Assembly (NCBI GenBank): GCA_009776305.1
Contig: WRLY01000004.1
Span: 124,001-188,000 of the forward strand
DNA: 64,000 nucleotides
Direction of reading: 5' to 3'
Source of the DNA: Oscillospiraceae bacterium
GTDB lineage: Bacteria; Bacillota; Clostridia; Oscillospirales; Ruminococcaceae
Position numbers and translations under genes: made by a program. Position 1 is the first letter of the stretch; every line of letters begins with the position of its first letter. The notes under the pieces are model-generated. The model was not told where the DNA came from and did not search any database. It worked only from the letters and a program-made list of their open reading frames with translations. This document shows positions 32,626 through 42,574 of the stretch, in pieces.

Positions 32626-34603
32626 AACCACCCTGTTTAATCAGCTCACCGGCTCAAACCGCCATGTCGGGAATTTTCCCGGAGTGACCGTGGACTGTAA
32701 AGAGGGGGGAATCATCGGTTATAAATCCGTCAAAGCCGTGGATTTGCCGGGAATTTACTCCCTTTCGCCTTACACCAATGAGGAAATATTAACGCGGGAC
32801 TTTCTGCTCACGCAAAAGCCCGATGTTATAATCAACATAATCGACGCGACTAATATGGAACGGAATTTATACCTGACTTTGCAACTTGCGGAGCTTCAGA
32901 TTCCAATGCTGGTCGCGCTTAATATGATGGACGAGGTTCGTGCCAACAACGGGAGTATTGATATAAAGAGATTGGAGCAGGCTCTCGGAATCCCCGTAGT
33001 ACCTATTTCAGCTACGAAAAAGCAGGGTATCACCGAGCTTATTGAAAGAGCCCTACATATAGCCGAAAGGAAAATTAAACCTAAGCGGGTGGATTTTTGC
33101 TCAGGCGCGGAACACAGGACAATTCACGCCATTGCCCACTTAATAGAAGACCACGCACAAAGAATAGATTTGCCCGCACGTTTCGCCGCGACAAAATTAG
33201 TTGAGGGCGATGTTCCGGTTCTTGAAAAACTGGGTTTAACCGAAAACGAAAAAGACATTGTAGAGCATGCCGTAACCGAAATGGAAATTGAACTCGACAC
33301 CGACAGAGAGGCGGCGCTGGCAGACATGCGTTACAGGTTTATAGAAGACGTCTGCCGCAAGTGTGTGGTGAAAATCGGGGAAAGCCGTGAATACAGGCGA
33401 AGCGTTAGGCTTGACAGTATTCTGACCCATAAAATGTTGGCGATTCCGACATTTTTGTTTATAATGCTGACTGTTTTTTGGCTGACCTTCGGGGTTTTCG
33501 GAAACAGGCTGAGTGAATTGCTTGAAGACGGAATAACTGCTTTAGGGGTGATAGTCAGCGGCGCGCTTACAAATTTCGGAATGAATCCCGTGATACATTC
33601 ATTAATAATAGACGGCGTATTCAAGGGTGTAGGCGCGGTTTTAAGTTTTGTGCCGATTATAGTGACGCTTTTCTTTTTTCTTTCAATACTTGAGGACAGC
33701 GGTTATATGGCGCGGGTGGCGTTTGTTATGGATAAGCCCCTGCGTAAAATCGGCTTGTCCGGCAGAAGTTTCGCGCCTTTACTTATGGGGTTCGGTTGCA
33801 GCGTTCCGGCTATTATGGCGACAAGAACGCTTGGCGGTGAGCGGGACAGGAAAATGACCATTCTCATGATTCCTTTTATGAGCTGCGGTGCGAAACTGCC
33901 GATTTACGCATTATTTACGGCGGCTTTTTTCCCAAAATATCAGGCGCTTGTCATGCTCGGTCTTTATGTGACGGGAATCGTATTCGGGATTTTGTCGGCG
34001 TTTATCATGAAGAAAACTATTTTTAAAGGTTCTCCCGCACCTTTTGTTATGGAACTGCCTAATTACCGCTTTCCGTCGGGTAAAACCGTATTGCTTCTTA
34101 TGTGGGACAAGGCGTGGGATTTTATAAGAAAGGCGTTTACGGTTATATTTTTGGCAACGGTTGTCATATGGTTTTTGCAGTCGTTTGACATTCGTATGAA
34201 CTTGGTTGCAAACAGCGCCGACAGCATGTTAGCATCAATCGGAAAGTTCATAAGCGTAATATTTGAGCCGCTCGGTTTCGCCGACTGGCGGGTTTCGACC
34301 TCTTTGGTTACGGGATTTGTCGCCAAGGAGGCGGTCATAAGTACCCTTGCGGTACTGACTGATTCGGGAACGGCTGAAGTTGCCGAAAACTATCTGCACA
34401 CCCTTTTCACTACCCTTTCGGCAACCAGCTTTTTGGTGTTCACATTGCTTTATACCCCTTGTGTAGCGGCGGTAGCGGCGGCAAAGAGAGAGCTCGGAAG
34501 CCTGAAAGGCATGTTTTTTGTAACGCTTTATCAAACAGGTTTTGCTTGGGCGGCGGCATTTCTGTTTTATCGGGTGGGGAGATTAATATTAGACCTCCAC
34601 TAA
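32588..34603 (+). CDS. feoB: Ferrous iron transporter B
   Basis: A 671-residue Fe(II) uptake protein. The N-terminal GTPase domain shows GNQNCGKTTLFN (G1, 7-18), NFPGVTVD, DLPGIYSL (G3) and NMMD (G4). After the helical domain the membrane part has two Gate regions: VSFVPIIVTLFFFLSILED then LMGFGCSVPAIMATR, and MSCGAKLPIYALF. The Cys residues in GFGCSVPA and SCGAKLP are the conserved pore ones. GGAGG precedes the ATG. FeoC is not visible. Confidence 0.96.
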   Translation: MTFALAGNQNCGKTTLFNQLTGSNRHVGNFPGVTVDCKEGGIIGYKSVKAVDLPGIYSLSPYTNEEILTRDFLLTQKPDVIINIIDATNMERNLYLTLQLAELQIPMLVALNMMDEVRANNGSIDIKRLEQALGIPVVPISATKKQGITELIERALHIAERKIKPKRVDFCSGAEHRTIHAIAHLIEDHAQRIDLPARFAATKLVEGDVPVLEKLGLTENEKDIVEHAVTEMEIELDTDREAALADMRYRFIEDVCRKCVVKIGESREYRRSVRLDSILTHKMLAIPTFLFIMLTVFWLTFGVFGNRLSELLEDGITALGVIVSGALTNFGMNPVIHSLIIDGVFKGVGAVLSFVPIIVTLFFFLSILEDSGYMARVAFVMDKPLRKIGLSGRSFAPLLMGFGCSVPAIMATRTLGGERDRKMTILMIPFMSCGAKLPIYALFTAAFFPKYQALVMLGLYVTGIVFGILSAFIMKKTIFKGSPAPFVMELPNYRFPSGKTVLLLMWDKAWDFIRKAFTVIFLATVVIWFLQSFDIRMNLVANSADSMLASIGKFISVIFEPLGFADWRVSTSLVTGFVAKEAVISTLAVLTDSGTAEVAENYLHTLFTTLSATSFLVFTLLYTPCVAAVAAAKRELGSLKGMFFVTLYQTGFAWAAAFLFYRVGRLILDLH

Positions 34604-34610
34604 AATTAAA

Positions 34611-35912
34611 TCACAGCATATTAACGGCTAATTTTTTAAGAATAGCGTCGGTTGACTTTTGGGCTTCAAAAACCGTCTTTTCAATATCAATCGTCATGTA
34701 TTCGCCGTCTTTATAAAGGATTTCGCCGTCCGCCACAGTAAGGACAATATCACCTGCGCAGGCGGAATAAACAATGTTATTAACTAAATCGTGGGCGGGG
34801 TTCATGTTTGGCTTGGTGATGTCAATGACGATTAAATCAGCCGCACAGCCTGTTTTCAGCAGTCCGCAATCCCGACGCCCCTGTGCAATCGCCCCGGCTC
34901 TTGTGGCGGAATAAAGCGTATCTCGCGGGGAGGACGCGGCGGGCTCTGAAAATATTCCTTTATGCAAAAGTGAGAAGAATTTCATTTCTTCGATAAAGTT
35001 AAGGCTGTTGTTGCTTGCAACGCCGTCAGTGCCGAGAGCGACATTTACGCCTGCGGCTTTAAGCTTAGGGACGTTGCAGATACCACTGGCTAATTTCAGG
35101 TTGCTGACAGGACAAGAGGCGACCGTAACGCCTTTTTGCTTTAAAATTTCTATATCCCCGTCTTCAAGATGGACGCAGTGAGCGGCGGTAGTCGGCGAAT
35201 CAAACAAGCCCAAATCGCTGAGATATGCCAACGGGGTTTTACCGTGGCGTTTTTTGCACTCCTCATGCTCAAATTTGGTTTCGCTGACGTGGACATGCAT
35301 ATTAGTGCCTATTTCTTTAGTGTATTCCGCAAGTTGCCGGACGATTTTCGGGGTGGAAGTATACTCGGCGTGGAGGGACATGTCTATTTTTACCCGTCCG
35401 TCCGAAGAATTATGAAAATTCTTGAATAAATCAGCCGCTTGGGTGAATCTTTCCATATCGTGCAGATTCTCGTCTGTGAAACAGAGAATGGCTCTTGAAA
35501 TATTCCCTTTTACCCCCGCCTCGGCGTAGGCTTTGACCATATCAGGGCAAAAGTCATACATATCGGTGGTTGAAACTATACCAAAACGAATAGATTCGGC
35601 TAAACCTAACATCGTTCCCCAATAAATGTCCTGACCGTTCATTTTAGCCTCAAACGGGAAAATACGGGTTTCAAGCCAGTCCTGCAAATTCATGTTCTCG
35701 CCGTAACCACGCAAAAGCGTCATGGGGGTGTGGGCGTGGGTGTTGTAGAATCCGCTCATTAAAAGTCTGCCTTTGCCGTCGTAGCTTTCCCCGAAATCCT
35801 CATAGGGTTTGCTGTCGCCGATAAAGGCGATTTTTTTGCCTTTTACGCCTACATACATATTTTCCTGAACATTTTGGTTTTCGTCGATGATGGTGATGTT
35901 GTTGAACAGCAT
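34611..35912 (-). CDS. Amidohydrolase, S-adenosylhomocysteine/methylthioadenosine deaminase type
   Basis: A 433-residue metal-dependent TIM-barrel hydrolase: metal site HAHTPMTLLRG near 60, SLHAEYTS and HVHVSET near 185-210, AAHCVHLEDGDIEIL near 240, and GTDGVASNNSLNFIEEM near 290 with the catalytic Asp. This pattern fits the TRZ/ATZ, MtaD/SAH-deaminase group, which deaminates adenosyl compounds; the exact substrate is uncertain. It is last in a minus-strand operon with GNAT, murD and murL. Confidence 0.88.
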   Translation of the reverse strand: MLFNNITIIDENQNVQENMYVGVKGKKIAFIGDSKPYEDFGESYDGKGRLLMSGFYNTHAHTPMTLLRGYGENMNLQDWLETRIFPFEAKMNGQDIYWGTMLGLAESIRFGIVSTTDMYDFCPDMVKAYAEAGVKGNISRAILCFTDENLHDMERFTQAADLFKNFHNSSDGRVKIDMSLHAEYTSTPKIVRQLAEYTKEIGTNMHVHVSETKFEHEECKKRHGKTPLAYLSDLGLFDSPTTAAHCVHLEDGDIEILKQKGVTVASCPVSNLKLASGICNVPKLKAAGVNVALGTDGVASNNSLNFIEEMKFFSLLHKGIFSEPAASSPRDTLYSATRAGAIAQGRRDCGLLKTGCAADLIVIDITKPNMNPAHDLVNNIVYSACAGDIVLTVADGEILYKDGEYMTIDIEKTVFEAQKSTDAILKKLAVNML

Positions 35913-35924
35913 TTTGTTTCTCCT

Positions 35925-36443
35925 TTATTTTTGATGATTTATGTTAAACGTATACCTTACTTCTATAAGCTCATTTGATAAAACATTTTCTTTCTCTTTG
36001 CCGTCGAGTTTAAATCCGAATTTTTCATAAAACAGTCTTGCGCGCCGATTCTCCTTTAAAGTCCACAGCAGAACGTTTTTATAACCTAAATCAGAGATTT
36101 TTTGCAAAGCAAACAGTATCATTTCCCTGCCTACTCCTTTACCCCAATAATCAGGTATGGCGTAGAACGCCGCGACCTCGGCAAAATCGGGTAAATCCTC
36201 ATCTCTTGATTTGCAAAACGTAAAATGACCGCAAGGAATTTGAGCGTCAAAGGCGATATGAAAGTCCAATTCCCGGTTTTTTATAATTTTTGTGAATCTT
36301 TCAGTACTGTATTCAATGTCTGAGTGTTTTTCTAAAAGATTAGCAGGGATTAACTCTTTATACGCCGCCGCCCATGATTTTGATTTAATCTCGGCGAGCA
36401 AGCGGGCATCGTCAATTTCCGCTTTTCGTATCGTGTATTTCAT
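35925..36443 (-). CDS. GNAT family N-acetyltransferase
   Basis: A 172-residue acetyltransferase: YTIRKAEIDDARLLAEIKSKSWAAAY at the N-terminus, FYAIPDYWGKGVGREMILFAL around the acetyl-CoA site near 90-110, and LWTLKENRRARLFYEKFGFKLDG near 130. It overlaps the end of murD by 32 bases, so it is probably translated from the same mRNA. Acceptor unknown. Confidence 0.88.
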   Translation of the reverse strand: MKYTIRKAEIDDARLLAEIKSKSWAAAYKELIPANLLEKHSDIEYSTERFTKIIKNRELDFHIAFDAQIPCGHFTFCKSRDEDLPDFAEVAAFYAIPDYWGKGVGREMILFALQKISDLGYKNVLLWTLKENRRARLFYEKFGFKLDGKEKENVLSNELIEVRYTFNINHQK

Positions 36444-37782
36444 AGCTTTTCACCAATTCCTTAAAATGCTTGCCCCGCTCCTCAAAATTTTTATAGAAAC
36501 CGTAGCTTGCCGCGGCGGGGGAAAGAATACAGCGGGTTTTTGTTACCTTTGCGGCATGATTTACAGCGTCCTGCATATCCTTTGCACGATATATGCGTAG
36601 AGGCAAACCTTGTGTTTGCCCGCCGATGGTTTGGGTTTCACGGGCAGACACAAGGTCTGCCCCTACATTTTCGGAAAATTTATCGGCAATCCTGTACCCG
36701 CTGTCGGGCAGAACAATTAGATTAAACTTAAAATCGGAGTAGGGAATATTGCCGCCGGCGACTCGCCGAAGAAAATCAATAAGTTCCGAATAATCTATTC
36801 CCCTGTCCATGCCGCCGATAATCAGCGTGTCGGTATCGGGAAAAGCTAAAACCGCCGAAATCGCCGCCCTTGGGATAGTGCTTATGCTGTCGTTAATGTA
36901 TTCGGCATTATTTATAGCTCCCGCGAATTCAAGGCGGTGGGGCAAGCCGTTAAAGCTTTCAACAGCTCTGGCTGCTTCCTTTTCATCACAGCCGAGCCGC
37001 ACGCAAACAGCAACCGCGACGGCGATGTTATACTGATTATGTTTTCCGGAAAGCCGTGTTTTTACGTTATTGTTTTCTGTAAGGGCGTATGACATTTCAA
37101 TTTTTTCGCCTTTTGAGGCAAGCAATTTCGGCGATTTTAACTCGTCAAGGTAAAACAGTAAATCTCCGCTCTTTTGGTAAAGATAAATATTCTCCTTTGC
37201 CGCTTTGTAATCGGCAAAGCTGTTGTAATGGTCTAAATGCTCCTCATAAATATTTAATAAAACAGCAATGTCGGGAGAAGAGCTTACATATTCTAATTGG
37301 TGACAAGACATTTCGGTCGTAAGGATAGTTTCTTTCTTAAACTGTTTTTCAAGAGGCGGGATTCCGATATTCCCGATTAACGCCGATTTTTTTCCACAGG
37401 TGTTCAAAATATGGTCAATCAGGGAAGAAACCGTAGACTTGCCCTTTGTGCCTGTTATGCCGATAATTTTATTTTTTCTGAACCGCATTAACAAATCGGT
37501 TTGGGAGGTTATTTTCGCCTTTATATGGACGGGAATTTTCCCTAAAAGCGCGATTCCGGGCGATTTCATTATAATGTCAACAGAATTATCATAAATACTG
37601 TCAAGATAATTCTCTCCCGAATAAGGCTTATACGGCAAATCCTTAATGGTTTCGGGGTTTTTATCGGCTATAATGATTTCACAGGGTAGGTCTTTAAGCA
37701 GGTTTAGCGTAGATTTGCCTTCTAAACCAAAACCTAAAATCAATATTTTTTTATTATGAAAAAATTTTAACAAACCAGTCAT
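36412..37782 (-). CDS. murD: UDP-N-acetylmuramoyl-L-alanine--glutamate ligase (MurD, probably L-Glu-specific MurD2)
   Basis: The 456-residue Mur ligase has ILGFGLEGKSTLNLL at the N-terminus, the ATP loop GITGTKGKSTVSS near 108-120, LLNIYEEHLDHYNS near 190, NDSISTIPRAAISAVLAF and SPAAASYGFYKNFEERG near 430. It adds glutamate to UDP-MurNAc-L-Ala in the cytoplasm. Because a MurL epimerase gene overlaps it upstream, it probably uses L-Glu, as MurD2 in Xanthomonas does; that is inference. Between VLPDSGYRIADKF and AKDMQDAV it carries a 20-odd-residue insert encoded by a palindromic repeat (36597-36666) that keeps the frame. Confidence 0.93.
   Translation of the reverse strand: MTGLLKFFHNKKILILGFGLEGKSTLNLLKDLPCEIIIADKNPETIKDLPYKPYSGENYLDSIYDNSVDIIMKSPGIALLGKIPVHIKAKITSQTDLLMRFRKNKIIGITGTKGKSTVSSLIDHILNTCGKKSALIGNIGIPPLEKQFKKETILTTEMSCHQLEYVSSSPDIAVLLNIYEEHLDHYNSFADYKAAKENIYLYQKSGDLLFYLDELKSPKLLASKGEKIEMSYALTENNNVKTRLSGKHNQYNIAVAVAVCVRLGCDEKEAARAVESFNGLPHRLEFAGAINNAEYINDSISTIPRAAISAVLAFPDTDTLIIGGMDRGIDYSELIDFLRRVAGGNIPYSDFKFNLIVLPDSGYRIADKFSENVGADLVSARETQTIGGQTQGLPLRIYRAKDMQDAVNHAAKVTKTRCILSPAAASYGFYKNFEERGKHFKELVKSYEIHDTKSGN
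36597..36666. repeat. Palindromic repeat element inserted in frame within murD
   Basis: Two 26-bp inverted arms (36597-36622 and 36641-36666) agree except at three positions and enclose an 18-bp spacer. Each end is GTAG(A/G)GGCA. Read with murD it gives GADLVSARETQT then GGQTQGLPLR, a peptide I recall as recurring in unrelated proteins of several bacteria. It behaves like a REP- or RPE-type miniature element. Confidence 0.75.
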
Positions 37783-39092
37783 TTTAATAACCTCAAAAAT
37801 TCTTCGGGAACAAAATTATTTTCGTCAAAAGAATTAAGAATGTCAACATCGGGAAGCTTTATTTTATCTGCGTAACCGCGTAATAATTCAGGCGGGGCAC
37901 TGCGTCGGCAGAGCGCCTTGTAAAGTGCAAAGTTTACCTCGTCACGCGTTCCCACACACTCGAAAGGTTTGTCGTAATCAGGATTTGCGAGTGCGGCGAG
38001 CAGGAGCGCTAATTCCTTATTTTCAAGCAGATTTTCACCGAAAATACTTATTAAAACATTATCGTCCAAAAACGCCGCCAGCATGATATAAATGTAGAGG
38101 CATTTGGCGCACTTACAACACCAGGTATTTGTCTTCGTACCGACATTGCAGGACTGAAAAATAGGAAAGTAATTCCTATGGCGAATGAATAATTCAGTGA
38201 TTTTAAGCTCGCTGTAAGCTCTCAACAGGCTGAAATATTGCGGCAAATTTTCGCCCATGCCGTAAACATATTCGCGGAAATCACGCTCGAATTCGACGCT
38301 TTTGCTGTACTGATGATTAACGCCGTCGGCGGTATTGCCCTCATTGGCGCTGCTCTCGTTTGAAAGAACGATATACTTTTTCCCCGCCATATAGCCGAAA
38401 AGCAGGGACGAAAACGCTATAATTGAAGAAAAAGGCGTGTGACCGTTCAGATAGCCTTGCTTATTGAGTTCAAGCAGGGTGGGGTCTATTGTGCGGGAAA
38501 CCTTTATTATTCGTGAATTCGGGTAGCCCGCCATTTTAGCTGAATCAATCGCCCGCTTTATGTCACCTACTACAAAACAACTGTTGAATTGGCGTTGCTC
38601 CCTAATTAATTCCAGCGTGACAATGCTGTCTTTGCCGCCGCCAACGGGAATTAAACAGCCTAATAATTCACGACTTTGCAATGGGGGCAATTTTGCGCCG
38701 TTTGCGTATATTTGCATAAAGTTATCGCCAGCTTTTATGCCGTTGATATAGAAAAATTCCCCCAAGCCATTCCTGTAAAGCTTTTTCCACCAATTTATCT
38801 GCCACTCGTCCAAATTACCGCACCTTATTTCGACCATTTCGGGGCAGGCGCACTTCCAGTAGCTAATCAGTTCAGCCATGCCGAGATTAAAAGCCAATAA
38901 ATCTATATTGCCTTGTAACGGCAAATTGCCGTCAAACCGCCATTCGGGCTTAAATTGGAAACTATTGTCGGGGGAGCTACCCTCTATTGAAAAATGAAAG
39001 GTTATTTTCCCCTCGGTAATTGAAAAATCATGATATATAAGTTTTTTGTGCTTTTTGCGTAATTCATGAAATTTAGCCGAATTGTTCTTCAT
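37779..39092 (-). CDS. murL: UDP-MurNAc-L-alanyl-L-glutamate epimerase (MurL)
   Basis: A 437-residue protein resembling MurL, which epimerises the terminal L-Glu of UDP-MurNAc-L-Ala-L-Glu to D-Glu. Visible features are a PP-loop-like LIPVGGGKDSIVTLELI near 150, HTPFSSIIAFSSLLFGYMAG near 225, SNESSANEGNT near 250 and a Cys cluster CCKCAKCLYIYI near 325. Its stop overlaps the murD start (ATGA), matching the murD2-murL pairing known from Xanthomonas. The route replaces glutamate racemase. AAGGAG ribosome site present. Activity is by family and context. Confidence 0.85.
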   Translation of the reverse strand: MKNNSAKFHELRKKHKKLIYHDFSITEGKITFHFSIEGSSPDNSFQFKPEWRFDGNLPLQGNIDLLAFNLGMAELISYWKCACPEMVEIRCGNLDEWQINWWKKLYRNGLGEFFYINGIKAGDNFMQIYANGAKLPPLQSRELLGCLIPVGGGKDSIVTLELIREQRQFNSCFVVGDIKRAIDSAKMAGYPNSRIIKVSRTIDPTLLELNKQGYLNGHTPFSSIIAFSSLLFGYMAGKKYIVLSNESSANEGNTADGVNHQYSKSVEFERDFREYVYGMGENLPQYFSLLRAYSELKITELFIRHRNYFPIFQSCNVGTKTNTWCCKCAKCLYIYIMLAAFLDDNVLISIFGENLLENKELALLLAALANPDYDKPFECVGTRDEVNFALYKALCRRSAPPELLRGYADKIKLPDVDILNSFDENNFVPEEFLRLLK

Positions 39093-39178
39093 AAAACTCC
39101 TTTTTTATCAGAAAGACTTTTATTTGGTCGAAATATGTGTTAAAATAGAATAAATTAAAAATTTCACGGAGAAGAGAC

Positions 39179-41656
39179 ATGGACGCAAAAACATTTTTAA
39201 TCGAAGTAAGAAAGCTTAATTTTTCGGGCAGGGAATTTCTTGAAATTATCGGAAATTCCAAAATAAGCAACAGCGTTTATAATGAAATAAAAGGAAGTTC
39301 CGGGCTGACCTTTGAGCGACTTGTGGAGTTGTTAGAGGGTTCGCCGCTTGAGAGCGATGATTACACACGGCTTTTGAGCGATGCGAGTGCACTTGTTAAG
39401 CACAGGGAAAAAGACCGCCGCCAAAGCGAGGAAAAGTTAGAGCGGGCGTTAAAAGAATCACAGAAACGGTTAGAGGAACAGGAACGCGCCCGAAACGCCG
39501 AACGCGCGGCAGAGCTTTTAGCCGAAGCCAAAAGAAAAGCCAGAGAGCAATATATAGCCGAAACGCAGGGGGGGCAGACGGCGCGGGAGATTTCTGTTGC
39601 GAAGGAGATTCCCGCGGTTCAGGAAATTACCGCCGCGCGGGAGATTCCGCAAGCACGGGATAACGGCGCATATAAGGTAAATGTTGATTTTTCAGAAGAT
39701 GAAGACGGCGCGGAATCCGAAACTTCAGACGTTACGGCTGTTTCAGATGATTTTAACCATTCGGCTGATTCAGATAACTCCGATGATTATTATAATCCCG
39801 ATGAATACACCGAATACGAAGATTATGAACAGGACGACGGGGAAACTTATGAGGGAGCGGTGCAGATTAACCACTCCGACAATAAGCCCAAGCTGATTTT
39901 ATGCTTTTGCATGGCAATTGCGTTAATCTGCACAAGCTTTGTCCTGCGTTACTTCTATACGGGCTCGTTCTTTATCGAAAGCGAGGAAAATGTAAATTTT
40001 GAAGTTCCCGAAACATATTACGACCTGTCGCAAAGGTTGATTAAAGCAGGGGATTACGTTTCGCTTACGCCGCAAGAATTATCACCCGAAAAAAATTATA
40101 GGCTGGCTGATGAGGAAAACCAAGGTTTTTCAAAAAAACTGCTTTTTAACGACAGATATATCTTTAACATTATAGAAAATAAGCTTTATGTTATTGAAAT
40201 AAACAACGGCGCTATGACCAAAATCGCCTCAATTGAGCTTGGCGGCAGAACAACGCGGGAAATTTTTCTCTACGGGAACAAGCTTTACGCAATATTTGAG
40301 GGGGAATACAGGGGCGAATATTCTCATGATATAAACGACGGAAATGAAACCCTTGATTATGAAACCGCCGCTCCCGAAACCCTAAGCGGAAGCTTTGCCC
40401 AGAAAACGGTTACGGTACGGGTTTATGACGCGCTGGATTTTTCGGACACGCCTGAGCTTGAATTTACGGTTGACGGCGAACTTTTCGAATACAGCGAGTA
40501 TAATTCGACGTTTTTATACAAAAATAAGCCTGTAATCGTCACAAATTACACCCCTCACGAGCCGGAAGCTCACAGCGACTTAGCGGCGTTTGTGCCGTCA
40601 TATACGGTAAATACGGGAGTTCCCGAAAAAAGTTTCGTAGCTATAGACAATATTTACGCGCCGCCCGCCCGCCTTATGAACACCGAAATGACCGTAATCA
40701 GCATTATAGACGGAAATAAAGCAGAGGTTTTCGCTGTTGTTGGGGGCAGGGGTAGCGTTTACGCAGGAGAAACCGCGCTTTTTGTAACCCAAACAGCCAA
40801 TGCGGGAGATTCCCGTAGCATGGGAAACCTACGCAATTCCGGCTTTAATTCAAGGCTAATTAAGCTTGACGAGACAGGGAGTGGCGAATCGGTTTATTAC
40901 GATTTTAAAGGCGTTATTCCCGGCGGCGCGGTAGATGAGCGAGCGGGAATAGTGCGCGTAGGCGTAAACGAGGGGGGCGGGAGCGCCCTTTATGTCCTTA
41001 ACAGTCAGCTTGAACTTATTTCACGGGTTATAAATATAGGAACAGGCGCAAGCAACCAGCAAATTCTCTTTGACAGCGAGCGGGCTTATTTCATATCCGA
41101 TAAGCTTTACGCTTTTAACACCGCGATACCTGACGACATAATACCCGCTGTTGAACCGTTTCCCAATATTTATTCCGATGATTTTTACAAAATTTCAAAC
41201 AGGGAGCGGCTTGAAATAGCAATTGAGCTTGACGACGAGGGTCGGCGGGCGGGAATACGGCTGAACGTTCATAAAAGTGAGCTTAGTGAAACGCCGACTG
41301 CAATTGCCGCAACCTATCTTATTACTGCTGAAAGCGGCGTGGCAGGCAACTGGAATCCTTTCCTTTTCACCGACGCCGAAACCGACAGAGACGCTGTTTT
41401 GATTTCCCGCGAGGATGGCATAATAATAATACCGGTAACATATTCAAACAGCATATCCAATATAGAAAAGATTATAGTCTTTGATTATAACGAGTTTGCG
41501 GGTTTGGTAAAAAGGGGCGAAATTGTTTATTACGACATAAACAAGGAAAGCCGCCGTGCCGTGCTTATTGACGGGTATATATATTCCTTTTGGGATACTC
41601 TGGCGGTGAGCATAGATGAAACGGCTCTGACGGTCGTTCAAAAATTAGAGCTGTAA
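39179..41656 (+). CDS. Membrane-anchored protein with C-terminal beta-propeller domain
   Basis: An 825-residue protein. The N-terminal 75 residues form a small helical domain (FLIEVRKLNFSGREFLEIIG), followed by a charged coiled coil (75-125), a degenerate EI-x-x-A repeat stretch (AREISVAKEIPAVQEI) and an acidic linker. One membrane segment (LILCFCMAIALICTSFVLRY, near 238-257) places the rest outside. The large C-terminal part resembles secreted beta-propeller proteins (PF09826) with repeated strand blocks such as LYVIEINNGAMTKIASIEL. Role unknown; it may link cytoplasmic and extracellular events. It is divergent from murL. Confidence 0.72.
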   Translation: MDAKTFLIEVRKLNFSGREFLEIIGNSKISNSVYNEIKGSSGLTFERLVELLEGSPLESDDYTRLLSDASALVKHREKDRRQSEEKLERALKESQKRLEEQERARNAERAAELLAEAKRKAREQYIAETQGGQTAREISVAKEIPAVQEITAAREIPQARDNGAYKVNVDFSEDEDGAESETSDVTAVSDDFNHSADSDNSDDYYNPDEYTEYEDYEQDDGETYEGAVQINHSDNKPKLILCFCMAIALICTSFVLRYFYTGSFFIESEENVNFEVPETYYDLSQRLIKAGDYVSLTPQELSPEKNYRLADEENQGFSKKLLFNDRYIFNIIENKLYVIEINNGAMTKIASIELGGRTTREIFLYGNKLYAIFEGEYRGEYSHDINDGNETLDYETAAPETLSGSFAQKTVTVRVYDALDFSDTPELEFTVDGELFEYSEYNSTFLYKNKPVIVTNYTPHEPEAHSDLAAFVPSYTVNTGVPEKSFVAIDNIYAPPARLMNTEMTVISIIDGNKAEVFAVVGGRGSVYAGETALFVTQTANAGDSRSMGNLRNSGFNSRLIKLDETGSGESVYYDFKGVIPGGAVDERAGIVRVGVNEGGGSALYVLNSQLELISRVINIGTGASNQQILFDSERAYFISDKLYAFNTAIPDDIIPAVEPFPNIYSDDFYKISNRERLEIAIELDDEGRRAGIRLNVHKSELSETPTAIAATYLITAESGVAGNWNPFLFTDAETDRDAVLISREDGIIIIPVTYSNSISNIEKIIVFDYNEFAGLVKRGEIVYYDINKESRRAVLIDGYIYSFWDTLAVSIDETALTVVQKLEL

Positions 41657-41673
41657 CTCTAATGAACCTGTAT

Positions 41674-42489
41674 TCAATAAAAAACCTTAGTAACCCCTAT
41701 ATCATAGATAGCGTAAGGCGAATCTGACGGTATATGTCCCTCGATTTCACCCTCAAGGATTTGCCTCGCGCCTTTGGCTAACTGCTCAATCATGTTTACG
41801 GGGAATGTCAGCGCCTGATGTGAGCAGTATATGGTTTTTAACTCGTTTTTCATACAGAGCAGTTTTTCAAGGCTATAAACATAAGCCTCCATATTGCGTC
41901 CTCTGTGTATACGGTCATTGAACATATATACACAATCGCTCAATACCGTGTCCCCGGCGAAAAGGATTCCGTTATTACGTTCAAGAAAAGCTACGCTTCC
42001 GGGGGTATGTCCGGGGAGGAGAATCACTTCCAGCATACCGCCGCCTATGTTTATGAAGTCGCTTTCCCACATGGGAACTAAGGTCAGTGGTTTGTCTTTG
42101 GGTTTCTCCACGCTATATTCAAAAGCGTCTTCATTTTCCGCAGGAGCGTTTTCATCGACGGGGGGGCTTTCAGTTAAAATTGAATCGCTTGCGTTAAGAT
42201 TACGCTCTATATCGCGGTAACGCGAGAATTCGGAAGTGTGAAGGTAAGCCCGTTCAAACTGCAGGTTCGCGCCTATGTGGTCGGGGTCTGAATGGGTGTT
42301 GGCAACGATTACGGGCAATTTTGTAATTTTTTCAACCTCTGCTCTGAGGTTGCCCGTGCCGAAACCCGTGTCAATCAGTAATGCCGCCTCCCTGCCGATA
42401 AGCAGAAAACAACGGACAGAATTTTCCTGTATTGCGAAAAGGTCTTCGGCTATTTGCATAACATTATATGGTTTTTTTTGGCTAATCAT
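41674..42489 (-). CDS. MBL-fold metallohydrolase
   Basis: A 271-residue metallo-beta-lactamase-fold protein with the metal motif THSDPDHIGAN near 62-72, GHTPGSVAFLERNNGILFAGDTV near 155-178 and a final metal-ligand His in YCSHQALTFP. This looks like a glyoxalase II/hydrolase-type member with two metal ions. Substrate unknown. It is convergent with the beta-propeller gene. Confidence 0.88.
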   Translation of the reverse strand: MISQKKPYNVMQIAEDLFAIQENSVRCFLLIGREAALLIDTGFGTGNLRAEVEKITKLPVIVANTHSDPDHIGANLQFERAYLHTSEFSRYRDIERNLNASDSILTESPPVDENAPAENEDAFEYSVEKPKDKPLTLVPMWESDFINIGGGMLEVILLPGHTPGSVAFLERNNGILFAGDTVLSDCVYMFNDRIHRGRNMEAYVYSLEKLLCMKNELKTIYCSHQALTFPVNMIEQLAKGARQILEGEIEGHIPSDSPYAIYDIGVTKVFY

Positions 42490-42574
42490 ATTTTTTCCCT
42501 CCGAAACAGCTTGTCAGCATTTTCATATATTTTACCATATTTTTAAATATATTTCAATACAATAAATAAAACTG

